Shown here: positions 1 through 7,772 of the stretch, piece by piece
Numbering within the stretch: position 1 is the stretch's first letter
How the letters are laid out: each line of letters starts with the position of its first letter
Virus record (IMG/VR): IMGVR_UViG_3300031951_014867
Location: 1-30,163 of that record
DNA: 30,163 nt
DNA from: a virus
Strand: one strand, 5' to 3'
The notes under the pieces: model-generated
Databases searched by the model: none
What the model was told of the DNA's origin: nothing
What the model saw: the letters and a program-made list of their open reading frames with translations, nothing else
Position numbers and translations under genes: made by a program

Positions 1-870
1 TTCTTATATCAATACTGGAAAGAAATCCCAAAAACACTTAAATACTATTTGTCGGTTGCTGCGGTAATATTAATGGTTATTACGTCTGCTGGTATCTACG
101 GATACCTTTCATCTGCCTATGCAAAGGTGTCTGCAACTCCATTAGCGTTGAATGCAGACATCCAAACAGTTCAAGGAAGAGTGGGTAGTCTAGAACAAGA
201 TATTAAACGTAAAGAAGATCGTCTTAATCAATTAATAACATTACGATCTCAACAAGAAACCCGTTTGGATAATATGGTATCTAAGTCCACAACAGGAAAC
301 AGTTCGACTATTCGTACGGCACAAAACGCATTAAATCAAGCAGACAGAAATGTTACGGCATTACAAAAAGAAATCTCTAACCTTTCAGCACAGCGAGATA
401 GCCTCAATGGAATCAGTATTAGCAAACGTGTGGAAATTGAAACAAACGGTGATGTTGGCACTTTCATCTATATTGCAAAAGTACTGGGCACTGACCTTGA
501 TACGGTGGTCAAATGGTTCACGCTCGTCATTGTATTAGTTTTTGATCCGTTAGCGGTAGCATTAGTAATTGCAGTTAATTTTCTCATAAAAAATGCAACC
601 CTCGTGTCTAGTAAACCTTCATATAAAATACAAAATGATAATACCGAAGTGTTTACCGTAGAAGATACCGAGCCATATGAAATGTATTATAAAGAAAATA
701 ATATAGATGAAAATGTTATAGAAATGGAAAGTTTACATCTAGCCCAAGAGGCAGCAGATCCTCAATATTATGCTAGAGGTGATTTTGACTGGTCTAATGA
801 ACTTATGTGGAAATACAACCCAAAAGCAATAGAATATTATAACAGAGAAATTCTTCCAAGAAAACAGTAA
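1..870 (+). CDS. Membrane-anchored coiled-coil protein, 5' end outside window
   Basis: The reading frame is open from base 1, and the visible part encodes 289 residues, so the true start lies upstream. A TTG at 49 would be an internal start and is unlikely, because good coding sequence (FLYQYWKEIPKTLKYY) precedes it. Counting from base 1, a first hydrophobic segment lies at about residues 18-38. It is followed by a long Gln/Lys/Glu/Leu-rich coiled coil at about 50-140, and a second hydrophobic segment at about 171-196 (starting WFTLVIVLVFDPLAV). The tail after that is polar and acidic. This layout suggests a membrane protein with a coiled coil between two membrane passes. I do not recognise a named family and assign no function. 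It may be expressed with upstream genes that are not visible. A 61-base gap follows it. Confidence 0.75.
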   Translation, partial: FLYQYWKEIPKTLKYYLSVAAVILMVITSAGIYGYLSSAYAKVSATPLALNADIQTVQGRVGSLEQDIKRKEDRLNQLITLRSQQETRLDNMVSKSTTGNSSTIRTAQNALNQADRNVTALQKEISNLSAQRDSLNGISISKRVEIETNGDVGTFIYIAKVLGTDLDTVVKWFTLVIVLVFDPLAVALVIAVNFLIKNATLVSSKPSYKIQNDNTEVFTVEDTEPYEMYYKENNIDENVIEMESLHLAQEAADPQYYARGDFDWSNELMWKYNPKAIEYYNREILPRKQ

Positions 871-874
871 ACTA

Positions 875-903
875 TTGACAAACTATCAGTAATAGGTTAG
901 ATT
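875..903 (+). promoter_or_regulatory. Candidate sigma70-type promoter ahead of the uvdE cassette
   Basis: The gap between the membrane protein and the UV endonuclease holds a perfect TTGACA at 875-880. Seventeen bases later is TAGATT at 898-903, a 4-of-6 match to TATAAT. Spacing and position fit a host-polymerase promoter for the downstream genes, with a start near 910. This is a pattern match only. The sequence is AT-rich, so a chance hit is possible. Confidence 0.45.
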
Positions 904-931
904 TATTGTATCTCAACAAACGGTTATATAT

Positions 932-1831
932 ATGCCACATAATGTTGGTTATTGTTGTATTAACATGACGTTGAACAAACAAAAAATTACTACTGGGCGT
1001 GGTATGATTCAACGTACCTTCAAAGAAAAGGGGTTGAACTATGCGTCTGAACTTGCCCTTGCTAATGCACGTGATCTTGTAAAAATCTTACAATGGAATG
1101 CCGATAATAACATCACGGTATTCCGAATGGGGTCGGGTATTTTCCCGTGGGGTACGGAGTATGATCTGTACGACCTTCCGCACATCAACGAAATTGCACG
1201 AACACTGGCAAATGCCGGTATTCTTGCCACATCCACAAAGCAACGTGTCACGGCACACCCTGATCACTTTGTCAAATTGGGATCGGAAAAGGAATCCGTT
1301 GTACTTAATTCTATCAAAGATTTAGAACTACATTCTAAAGTTTTTGATATGATGGGACTGAGCAATACACCATACAACGCACTCAATATCCATGTCGGTA
1401 TGAATTTTTCTCAAGACACGGCGTACCGATGGATTGCAAATTATCATAGACTGTCTAAAAACTGTCAATCACGGTTGGTAGTAGAAAATGACGACAAAGA
1501 GAAGGCATTTTCTGTACGCCAACTCTATCATTATTTACACAACGTAATTAATATTCCAATTACATTTGATTATTTCCATCATCAATTTCATCCTGATGGA
1601 TGGGATTCAAAAGATGCTGCTAAAATAGCAGCAGGTACATGGCCAGAAGGAATTAAACCACTTTTCCATTACAGCGAGAGTAAAAATATCAATGAGAACG
1701 TATCGGGAAATCCTCGGGCACATGCTGATTATGTGTTTAATGTACTTGATGATTACGGTCTTGACATAGACGTTGATCTAGAAGCAAAAGCAAAAGAACT
1801 TGCCCTCTTCAAATACAGGAGTTTAACGTGA
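932..1831 (+). CDS. uvsE: UV damage endonuclease (UvdE/UvsE family)
   Basis: This 299-residue protein looks like a full-length UvdE, a TIM-barrel metal-dependent endonuclease that nicks DNA 5' of UV photoproducts and starts an alternative excision repair. Visible motifs in order are the N-terminal VGYCCIN (5-11), FRMGSGIFPWG (64-74, the R-S-S-x-x-F-P-like element), AHPDHFVKLGS (108-118), LNIHVGM (151-157), VVENDD (183-188), TFDYFHHQFHP (211-221), PLFHYSES (243-250) and HADYV (264-268). The many His, Asp and Glu residues in these motifs match the family's three-metal centre. The ATG at 932 is chosen because the conserved GYCC strand starts only five residues in; the ATG at 965 would remove it. 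No clear Shine-Dalgarno is visible. The stop overlaps the start of the glycosyltransferase gene, so the two are probably co-translated. In a phage it would repair the phage's own sunlight-damaged DNA (inference). Confidence 0.9.
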   Translation: MPHNVGYCCINMTLNKQKITTGRGMIQRTFKEKGLNYASELALANARDLVKILQWNADNNITVFRMGSGIFPWGTEYDLYDLPHINEIARTLANAGILATSTKQRVTAHPDHFVKLGSEKESVVLNSIKDLELHSKVFDMMGLSNTPYNALNIHVGMNFSQDTAYRWIANYHRLSKNCQSRLVVENDDKEKAFSVRQLYHYLHNVINIPITFDYFHHQFHPDGWDSKDAAKIAAGTWPEGIKPLFHYSESKNINENVSGNPRAHADYVFNVLDDYGLDIDVDLEAKAKELALFKYRSLT

Positions 1832-2457
1832 TGATTAGTTTCGCCGTAACTACACATAACGAAGGACAGTATATTCAAGATCTATTGGATCAACTGGTAC
1901 CATATTGTGAAAAAACAGGTGATGAAATTGTCGTAGTAGACGATAATTCTACAGATCCATTTACTGTAAATGTTTTAGAGGGATATGAACGTTCCAATTC
2001 TATTAAGTTGCACAACCATGCACTGAATAATAATTTTGCGGCACATAAAAACTTTTTGGCAGAACAATGTAAAGGTGATTATATTTTTCAAGTAGATGCT
2101 GACGAAACATTTCATCCCAACCTTTTAACCTATCTTCACGACATTGTTGACAACAATACCAATATTGATCTGTTTCTTATTCCTCGTGTTAATGTGGTCA
2201 ATGGACTAGTAGACGAAGATATCAAACGTTGGCGATGGCAGGTAAACGAACACGGGTGGGTCATGTTCCCAGATTATCAAACTCGTTTGTATAAGAGCCA
2301 CGTTGATATTCGTTGGGAAGGGGTAGTTCACGAACGTATTGTCGGGTTCAAAACAATGGCCCCGCTCCCAGCCGAAGAAGAATGGTCGTTATATCACATT
2401 AAAGATATTGATCGGCAACGTAAACAGAACGATTATTACGCAACTATTCAGAGGTAA
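1831..2457 (+). CDS. Family 2 (GT-A) glycosyltransferase
   Basis: The protein has about 208 residues and starts with the Rossmann-like strand typical of GT2 enzymes, ISFAVTTHNEGQYIQDLL. The nucleotide-binding EIVVVDDNSTD follows, and then a DxD-type metal/nucleotide-sugar motif in FQVDADETFHP. The C-terminal part, with QTRLYKSHVDIRWEGVVHE, resembles the acceptor side of small GT2 proteins. The family transfers a sugar from a nucleotide-sugar donor; the acceptor here is unknown (DNA base, capsid protein or host envelope). The ATG at 1831 overlaps the upstream TGA, and a GTG at 1828 is also possible. AGGAG at 1817-1821 could serve either. The downstream gene starts 2 bases after the stop. It has no membrane segment, so it should be cytoplasmic. 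Confidence 0.85.
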   Translation: MISFAVTTHNEGQYIQDLLDQLVPYCEKTGDEIVVVDDNSTDPFTVNVLEGYERSNSIKLHNHALNNNFAAHKNFLAEQCKGDYIFQVDADETFHPNLLTYLHDIVDNNTNIDLFLIPRVNVVNGLVDEDIKRWRWQVNEHGWVMFPDYQTRLYKSHVDIRWEGVVHERIVGFKTMAPLPAEEEWSLYHIKDIDRQRKQNDYYATIQR

Positions 2458-2459
2458 TC

Positions 2460-3488
2460 ATGAGAGGACAAGCATTAACATATGACGATATTACACTCAT
2501 ACCACGATATAGTGAAATTGAAAGCCGTCAAAAAATTGACCTTACAACTCAATTAACAACTAATTATAGTATTGGGGTTCCGTTGATTGCTTCTCCAATG
2601 GATACTGTGTGTGATTCCGAAATGGCTATTGCTATGGCAGAATTGGGTGGCGTGGGATGTATTCATCGTTTCAATACTATTACGGAACAGATGAATGAAG
2701 TTATGTTAGTGACGAAAAAACTACATACTTTTTTTCTGATGCAATCCCAAGTAATTCCCGTTATGGCGGCAATCGGAGCAAATGGTGATTATTTAGAACG
2801 GGCACACGCCCTTGTTTCTGCTGGAGCAAACGTTATATTAATTGACGTAGCACACGGACATCACAAATTTGTTAAAGAAGCAATCAACACGTTAAAATAT
2901 CAGTTACCGTCACACGTAGATATTATTGCTGGAAATGTTGCAACTGCCCACGCCGCAGCAGATCTTGTTGAGTGGGGGGCAGACGCAATTCGGGTGGGGA
3001 TTGGTGGAGGATCGCTGTGTACCACTCGGATCAAAACAGGGTTTGGTGTCCCAAATGTTATGTCATTAGAACGTTGCGCCAGTGAGGTTACGGTTCCAAT
3101 CATTGCGTGTGGTGGTATTCGGAACAGTGGAGACATTGCAAAGGCATTAGCAGTTGGCGCAAGTTCGGTTATTCTGGGATCACTTCTTGCAGGAACCAAA
3201 GAAGCGCCTGGAGCAATCATTGAGAAGTCAAATGGGTTATATAAGAGATATCGTGGGGCTGCTTCATTGGAGACGAAGACGGTTCACGGTCAAGCTACTC
3301 GAAATGTGGAAGGCGAGTCTACTATCGTTCCGTTCAAGGGTAGCGTGAAATTCGTTGTGGAGGGGTTGTTGGATGGCTTGCGGTCTGCATTATCCTATGC
3401 CGGAGCAAACAATCTAACGGAGTTCAATCCAGACTATGTACAAGTCACAAACGCCGGAATGAACGAGGCCCGTCCCCACCTTCTGTGA
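2460..3488 (+). CDS. IMP dehydrogenase/GMP reductase family enzyme lacking CBS domains
   Basis: This 342-residue TIM-barrel protein belongs to the IMPDH/GMPR family. It has the N-terminal LTYDDITLIPRYS (6-18), PLIASPMDTV (41-50), the nucleotide loop GIGGGSLCTTR (180-190) with the catalytic cysteine at 187, IIACGGIRNSGDIAKAL (214-230), and VEGLLDGLRSALSYAGA (300-316). Usual IMPDHs are near 490 residues with two CBS domains inserted after the early barrel strands; none are present here. The C-terminus VTNAGMNEARPH is IMPDH-like, while the overall length resembles GMP reductase. The flap region (about 268-293) is short and lacks an evident Arg-Tyr pair, so the reaction (IMP to XMP, or GMP to IMP) is not certain. 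AGAGG at 2448-2452 is a good ribosome site. The gene would act on guanine nucleotide supply during infection (inference). Confidence 0.85.
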   Translation: MRGQALTYDDITLIPRYSEIESRQKIDLTTQLTTNYSIGVPLIASPMDTVCDSEMAIAMAELGGVGCIHRFNTITEQMNEVMLVTKKLHTFFLMQSQVIPVMAAIGANGDYLERAHALVSAGANVILIDVAHGHHKFVKEAINTLKYQLPSHVDIIAGNVATAHAAADLVEWGADAIRVGIGGGSLCTTRIKTGFGVPNVMSLERCASEVTVPIIACGGIRNSGDIAKALAVGASSVILGSLLAGTKEAPGAIIEKSNGLYKRYRGAASLETKTVHGQATRNVEGESTIVPFKGSVKFVVEGLLDGLRSALSYAGANNLTEFNPDYVQVTNAGMNEARPHLL

Positions 3489-3495
3489 GGAATTT

Positions 3496-4020
3496 ATGAA
3501 AAAACTTATTTTGGTACTTGTAATTTTAATTACGTCTGTGTATATTGTTGATAGACTTCCAAATGTTACGGTTACACCGATTCCAAAGTCTAAACCTACG
3601 CCGGTTGAAATGTTTATGGATCGCATTGCGTCAATTGAGACACCGGGCGGAACCCATAGAACAGTCAATCAGTTCGGTATGATGGGACGTTATCAGTTTA
3701 GTCCATCTACCGTTCGGGTTTTAGGATTTCGAGTAACGCAACATCAGTTTTTAAACAACCGACAGATCCAAGATACCGTGATGTTACGATATATGAAGGT
3801 CAATCATCGTGAATTGTCATGGTATATTCGTCGGTATAGTGGAAAAGTAGTGAATGGGGTCAAAATTACCCGTGCAGGTATCCTTGCCGGAGCGCATTTT
3901 GCGGGAAGTGAGGGGGTAAAAGCATTTTTCCGTACCGGAAGTAACAGAACTGATGCAAATGGAACGTCGGTAGCAAAATATATGTCAAAATTTAGTAATT
4001 TCCACCTACCAGAGATCTAA
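3496..4020 (+). CDS. Membrane-anchored lysozyme/transglycosylase-like protein
   Basis: The protein has 174 residues. Residues 1-18 (MKKLILVLVILITSVYIV) form a signal anchor or uncleaved signal peptide, and a Pro/Thr-rich spacer follows. The rest resembles lytic-transglycosylase/lysozyme-like domains of phages: MDRIASIETPGG (41-52, Glu48 a candidate catalytic acid), MMGRYQFSPSTVRVLG (62-77), where YQFxPST is a family hallmark, and ILAGAHFAGSEGVKAFF (129-145) near the C-terminus. It would cut peptidoglycan from the periplasmic side, at lysis or at DNA entry. GAGGAA just upstream is the ribosome site. Its stop shares one base with the next start (TAATG). The specific reaction is inferred from family resemblance only. 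Confidence 0.7.
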   Translation: MKKLILVLVILITSVYIVDRLPNVTVTPIPKSKPTPVEMFMDRIASIETPGGTHRTVNQFGMMGRYQFSPSTVRVLGFRVTQHQFLNNRQIQDTVMLRYMKVNHRELSWYIRRYSGKVVNGVKITRAGILAGAHFAGSEGVKAFFRTGSNRTDANGTSVAKYMSKFSNFHLPEI

Positions 4021-4292
4021 TGATAATCGTTATTACAATTTTAGGTATACTAAACATAGGGTTAGGGTATGCAACCTATAATCTACTGAAAAAATTAGAA
4101 ATTTATGAAAAAAGTATAGAGGAATTCTATACTTCATTGTCTTTTGTACTCCATACGATGAGAACATTAGACGAAAAACAAATGTTTGAATCAGATGACG
4201 AAGTGGGGACGGTATTTAGGCAAATGTCCGACATACTGTTCACGCTTCGTCCAATAATTTATGGAAAGGAGCAAAATGAAGAAAAAGACTGA
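4020..4292 (+). CDS. Small membrane protein, unknown function
   Basis: The product has 90 residues, with one N-terminal transmembrane segment (IIVITILGILNIGLGYATYNLL) and a cytoplasmic-looking helical tail rich in charged residues that contains FESDDEVGTVFRQMSDI. The start ATG uses the last A of the upstream stop. Its 3' end overlaps the sigma-factor gene by 17 bases when that gene starts at 4276, so these genes are probably translationally linked. My recollection, not checked, is that similar short proteins with an E-S-D-D-E-V motif occur near late-gene regulators in marine T4-like phages. I do not assign a function. Confidence 0.7.
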   Translation: MIIVITILGILNIGLGYATYNLLKKLEIYEKSIEEFYTSLSFVLHTMRTLDEKQMFESDDEVGTVFRQMSDILFTLRPIIYGKEQNEEKD

Positions 4293-5040
4293 CCTAGAAA
4301 TTCGTCGTGCCAAGCTGGGTAAGGTATATTTCACCCAAGATACGGAACGAGCAATTGTAGAATACAATAAATCTTCCGATCAAGAGGAAAGAGATCAAAT
4401 ATTTAGAGAACGAATACACGCACCAATTGATAAATTAGCAGAAAATATAATTAATAGATTTAAATTTCCTTATATAGATGGAAATTTTGAAGATATTAAG
4501 AATCAGGTAGTATCATTTCTAGTACTTAATTTACACAAGTTTACGGAAGATAAAGGTAAGGCATTTTCATATTTTTCTGTGGTAGCAAAAAACTATTTAG
4601 TATTACACAACAATAATTCGTATCGTGATGAATTGCGATCAACTTACATAGTAGATTCGTCAACCGACGAGTCGTATTTATTGGAGGAAGTACTAACAAC
4701 AAAACCAGAAGTTGAATCTTCTCACAAAGATACTAGTGATTTTGTAGAATTGTTAATTCAATATTGGGATTTTAATTTAGATAGAATTTTTAGGAAAAAA
4801 AGAGACAAGGAAATAGCAAATGCTGTAATAGAATTAATGAAACGCGCAAACACAATAGAAAATTTCAATAAAAAAGCACTATACGTACTAATTCGTGAAA
4901 TGACCAACAATAAAACGGTTCATATCACGAAAGTTATTAATAAGATGAAAGTACATGTTTTGGAACAAATGAAAGAATATCGCCGGTCAGGATATTTATC
5001 AGATCCATCCATGCTTTTTGTCTATAATCAAGAAAAATAA
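4276..5040 (+). CDS. 55: Late-transcription sigma factor, T4 gp55-like
   Basis: The protein has about 254 residues. The central part, with ERIHAPIDKLAENIINRF followed by IKNQVVSFLVLNLHKFT and GKAFSYFSVVAKNYLVLHNN, matches the sigma region 2-like core of T4 gp55, the phage sigma factor that directs host RNA polymerase to late promoters. It is longer than T4 gp55 (185 residues); the extra length is a C-terminal basic helical region ending in PSMLFVYNQEK. The ATG at 4276 is preferred over the in-frame ATG at 4261 because AAGGAG lies at 4265-4270, between the two. It is AT-rich and overlaps the preceding gene. It sits next to the baseplate genes that it would be expected to switch on. A TATTTAT-type promoter candidate follows it directly. 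Confidence 0.75.
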   Translation: MKKKTDLEIRRAKLGKVYFTQDTERAIVEYNKSSDQEERDQIFRERIHAPIDKLAENIINRFKFPYIDGNFEDIKNQVVSFLVLNLHKFTEDKGKAFSYFSVVAKNYLVLHNNNSYRDELRSTYIVDSSTDESYLLEEVLTTKPEVESSHKDTSDFVELLIQYWDFNLDRIFRKKRDKEIANAVIELMKRANTIENFNKKALYVLIREMTNNKTVHITKVINKMKVHVLEQMKEYRRSGYLSDPSMLFVYNQEK

Positions 5041-5041
5041 C

Positions 5042-5058
5042 TATTTATGATATAGACC
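5042..5058 (+). promoter_or_regulatory. Candidate late promoter motif, copy A
   Basis: TATTTATGATATAGACC lies in the only gap between the sigma-factor gene and the baseplate operon, 38 bases before the ATG at 5080. It resembles motifs at 20882 and 22808 in sequence and in distance to the start codon. If the TATTTAT is a -10-like element, transcription would start near 5055. No -35 element is evident, as expected for gp55-type late promoters. Confidence 0.4.
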
Positions 5059-5079
5059 TTCACTCTATAGAAATTGCTT

Positions 5080-5466
5080 ATGGCATTTGATACGGAAATT
5101 TTTGACGGAAAAACATTGGCTGATCTGTTCTCGGATATCTACAAAAATACAGATAAAAAACGAGAACAGATCAATCAATTTGTGGCAAGTTTTGTTAAAC
5201 TAATCAAAACCCCAGAAGACGCAGCCGTCCTCGGACCAGTTATAAAAGATTTTTTGGATGTAAATGTTAAAAATGACGAACATTTGGTTAGACTTGCACA
5301 GATAGCACAACGATTGGTCATGGTATCCAGTAAAGGATCTTCGTCCGGCGACATGTTGAGCGAGGAAGAAAAAATGCAACTGTTAAAAAATATAAAAAGT
5401 GATTTTGAAACGGTTATTGCAGAACAAGACGACTTAGAAAATACGATTCATCGGATAAAACCGTAA
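5080..5466 (+). CDS. Conserved-looking phage protein, unknown function
   Basis: The product has 128 residues when started at the ATG at 5080; a TTG at 5074 is an alternative. It is predicted to be almost all helical, with charged and aliphatic heptads, for example REQINQFVASFVKLIKT and EHLVRLAQIAQRLV, and an acidic C-terminal helix (KSDFETVIAEQDDLENTI). It has no signal peptide or membrane segment. It is the first gene of the baseplate block, with a candidate late promoter upstream and the spike gene starting one base after its stop. That position suggests a tail or assembly role, but no motif supports a specific name. Confidence 0.65.
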   Translation: MAFDTEIFDGKTLADLFSDIYKNTDKKREQINQFVASFVKLIKTPEDAAVLGPVIKDFLDVNVKNDEHLVRLAQIAQRLVMVSSKGSSSGDMLSEEEKMQLLKNIKSDFETVIAEQDDLENTIHRIKP

Positions 5467-5467
5467 T

Positions 5468-7018
5468 ATGGCATCTGGAGACAAGTGGGTTTATAGAGGA
5501 AGGCCTGGTGGAATGCTGGCTACGTCAGGAACAACTGATTCAGCCAGACCTATAACAACACCCATACATGAAGCAATCGTTGAAGATGTAATATTAGATC
5601 ATCTTCATCCAAAATATTCGTCGGACGGGTATAACGTAGGGATGATAAAAATCAGAATATTTTCAGTAGATAATAGTAGAGATTCCGAGACACTGGATTG
5701 GGCTCAGCCGATTGATGCAACAATACAAGAACTTCCATTAATAGGTGAGTTGGTAATAGTACAACGAGTACTAGGAGACTATTTCTACAATAGAAAAGTT
5801 TATCTTGCACACAGAATACAAGAAAACGGTATGTTAAATCTATCAAAGCAATTAGATAACAGACCGGCTAAACTTGGCAGAAAAATAACTGCTACACAAA
5901 CTGAAATTCAAAAGGAAGACCACGAGTTTGGGCAGTATTTTAAGCCTGATAATAGAGTACGACCACTCAAACATTTTGAGGGAGACGTTCTCATTCAAGG
6001 ACGCATGGGACACTCAATCAGGTTTGGTTCAAGTCAGATGGATCCAAGTAGTAAAGGAATGGCACCCAACATAATATTACGGACTGGACAGGCAAAGGAT
6101 GCAGAAACTAAAAATTGTACGACGGATAAAGTCTTTGGATTAACGTTAGAGGATATTAATAGAGATGCATCATCTTTGTGGATGACTTCGGATCAAACAG
6201 TTCCTTTTGAACCCATCACGTTGAATGCGGGATCATTTTACAGATCTATTTTAAATCCACCACAAAAGTTTGATAAAGCACAGATTATATTGAATTCTGA
6301 TAGAATAATTTTGGATGCAAAGAAAACACATATCATGATGTTTTCAAATGAAGAAATATATTTGAATAGCTTTAAAAGAACGTCAATAGACGCGGATGAA
6401 AGCATCATATTAACAGCAAACTTAGACGTACAGATAAACACCAGTAGAAATATTGATAACGTTGCAGATGAAGATTTTACTGTAAAAGCCGGAAGTGATA
6501 TATCTATGTTGGCTGGTGAAAAAATTTCTCTAGTGGGTAAAAAAATTCATTTGGGTGGAATACAAAATGATGCAGAACCCGTGGTTGGTGGAACAAGTTT
6601 ATCTATATTTTTAGCCAGGTTAATACAAGCTATTATGGGACTAGGAATAACACCCCCGCAAATACCCACATACCAGTCGGCAGGATTATCTGGACCAACT
6701 ATAAATATTCCGTCAGCAATAACTCCTGGCACTTCTGCATTTTTTCATGTACAAACACCAACTGGACCAGGAGTATTGATGCCGCAGATAGTAACCGCGC
6801 TAACGGCACTACACACCGAGTTAGTGTCACCAAACCCAGGATCACAAAAATCTTCACCGTTTTCTGGAGCACCATTTAATAGCAATGATGTGTTTATTGC
6901 AATGTCAAATCAAGACGTAACAACTGCAATTGTTAAAAATGAATTTGAAAACGGAACACAAATTAAAACTGAAAACAATCAATGGCTGTTATCAGACAGC
7001 TACTATAAAGTAACCTAA
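5468..7018 (+). CDS. 5: Baseplate hub/central spike protein, gp5-like without lysozyme domain
   Basis: This 516-residue protein has three visible parts. The N-terminal region (about 30-125) looks like an OB-fold hub domain (VGMIKIRIFSVDNS, LPLIGELVIVQRVLGDYFY). A linking segment follows with the typical baseplate-spike sequence FEGDVLIQGRMGHSIRFGSS. A repetitive beta-rich part (about 260-370) has strands such as AQIILNSDRIILDAK, IDADESIILTANLDVQI and AGEKISLVGKKIHLGG, as in the triple-stranded beta-helix of T4 gp5 and VgrG. T4 gp5 carries a lysozyme domain between hub and helix; none is seen here. The C-terminal 130 residues are Pro/Gly/Ser/Thr-rich. It would form the membrane-piercing spike at the baseplate centre. 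It sits directly upstream of the other baseplate genes. Confidence 0.7.
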   Translation: MASGDKWVYRGRPGGMLATSGTTDSARPITTPIHEAIVEDVILDHLHPKYSSDGYNVGMIKIRIFSVDNSRDSETLDWAQPIDATIQELPLIGELVIVQRVLGDYFYNRKVYLAHRIQENGMLNLSKQLDNRPAKLGRKITATQTEIQKEDHEFGQYFKPDNRVRPLKHFEGDVLIQGRMGHSIRFGSSQMDPSSKGMAPNIILRTGQAKDAETKNCTTDKVFGLTLEDINRDASSLWMTSDQTVPFEPITLNAGSFYRSILNPPQKFDKAQIILNSDRIILDAKKTHIMMFSNEEIYLNSFKRTSIDADESIILTANLDVQINTSRNIDNVADEDFTVKAGSDISMLAGEKISLVGKKIHLGGIQNDAEPVVGGTSLSIFLARLIQAIMGLGITPPQIPTYQSAGLSGPTINIPSAITPGTSAFFHVQTPTGPGVLMPQIVTALTALHTELVSPNPGSQKSSPFSGAPFNSNDVFIAMSNQDVTTAIVKNEFENGTQIKTENNQWLLSDSYYKVT

Positions 7019-7019
7019 T

Positions 7020-7742
7020 ATGTCAGATCCAATAAAAGACGCAATTAATACCGTACAAGCAAAGAATTCTGATGGTAGAAAACTATTTGATTTGGCAACC
7101 AATAAAATTTCCAATAATAATGTGGAAAAATTAAAAAAATTACCGATTACTAAAGATCCCGTATTAATAAAAAAAGAAAAAGAGGCGGAAGTTTTAAAAA
7201 AGAAAACGGAGGCAGAAGAACTTAAACTAAATGCCAAACAAATTTTAATTAATGAAGGAAAAACAAAGTTAAAAGACTTCATAGTGGCATCTATTCCATT
7301 TCCGCCAAAATTACCATTTATTGATCCAAAAATAATTCAAGCGGTTGATATAGCCAAGCAATTAAAAAAATTGGCAGGTGAAAAAAAAGAAACAAGTAAA
7401 AATAATCTGGAAAAGGGGAAAGAGACATATACATACCCACTAACTCCAGTAAAAAAAACAGAACCCACACCAGAACCGCCAAAAATTCCAGAAGCATCTC
7501 CCCCACCCCCGACAATTTCTACTAAAATGAAATATTTTATAGAAATAAATTCTAAATCAAACAAAGGTTTGTGGGCAGTGCTGATATATGATAATACTGA
7601 TGGCAACCGAGATTTTCTGGATAGTAAATATTATTCAAAATCAAAATATTCAACGGAAAACGAAGTAAAAACAGAGGTAACTAACCTAATTAAATCTAAC
7701 GGCCTAATAGGATTCCCACCCCAGCCGGATTTCACTTTTTGA
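7020..7742 (+). CDS. Lys- and Pro-rich virion-associated protein, unknown function
   Basis: The product has 240 residues in three parts. The N-terminal half is a Lys/Glu-rich helical region (for example KKEKEAEVLKKKTEAEELKL). A proline-rich linker follows (TPEPPKIPEASPPPPT). A small C-terminal alpha/beta-looking domain (about 168-240) begins MKYFIEINSKSNKGLWAVL. It starts one base after the spike gene's stop, so translation may be coupled. The linker plus compact tail suggests a structural or tethering protein in the baseplate region. I do not recognise the family. Confidence 0.6.
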   Translation: MSDPIKDAINTVQAKNSDGRKLFDLATNKISNNNVEKLKKLPITKDPVLIKKEKEAEVLKKKTEAEELKLNAKQILINEGKTKLKDFIVASIPFPPKLPFIDPKIIQAVDIAKQLKKLAGEKKETSKNNLEKGKETYTYPLTPVKKTEPTPEPPKIPEASPPPPTISTKMKYFIEINSKSNKGLWAVLIYDNTDGNRDFLDSKYYSKSKYSTENEVKTEVTNLIKSNGLIGFPPQPDFTF

Positions 7743-7772
7743 TAATAATACTCATGGTTAAGGAGATTATAA

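Noticed and set aside
2460-3488. Plain GMP reductase (guaC)
   Set aside because: Length fits, but the C-terminal VTNAGMNEARPH is IMPDH-like and the flap is not clearly GMPR, so I kept a family-level name.
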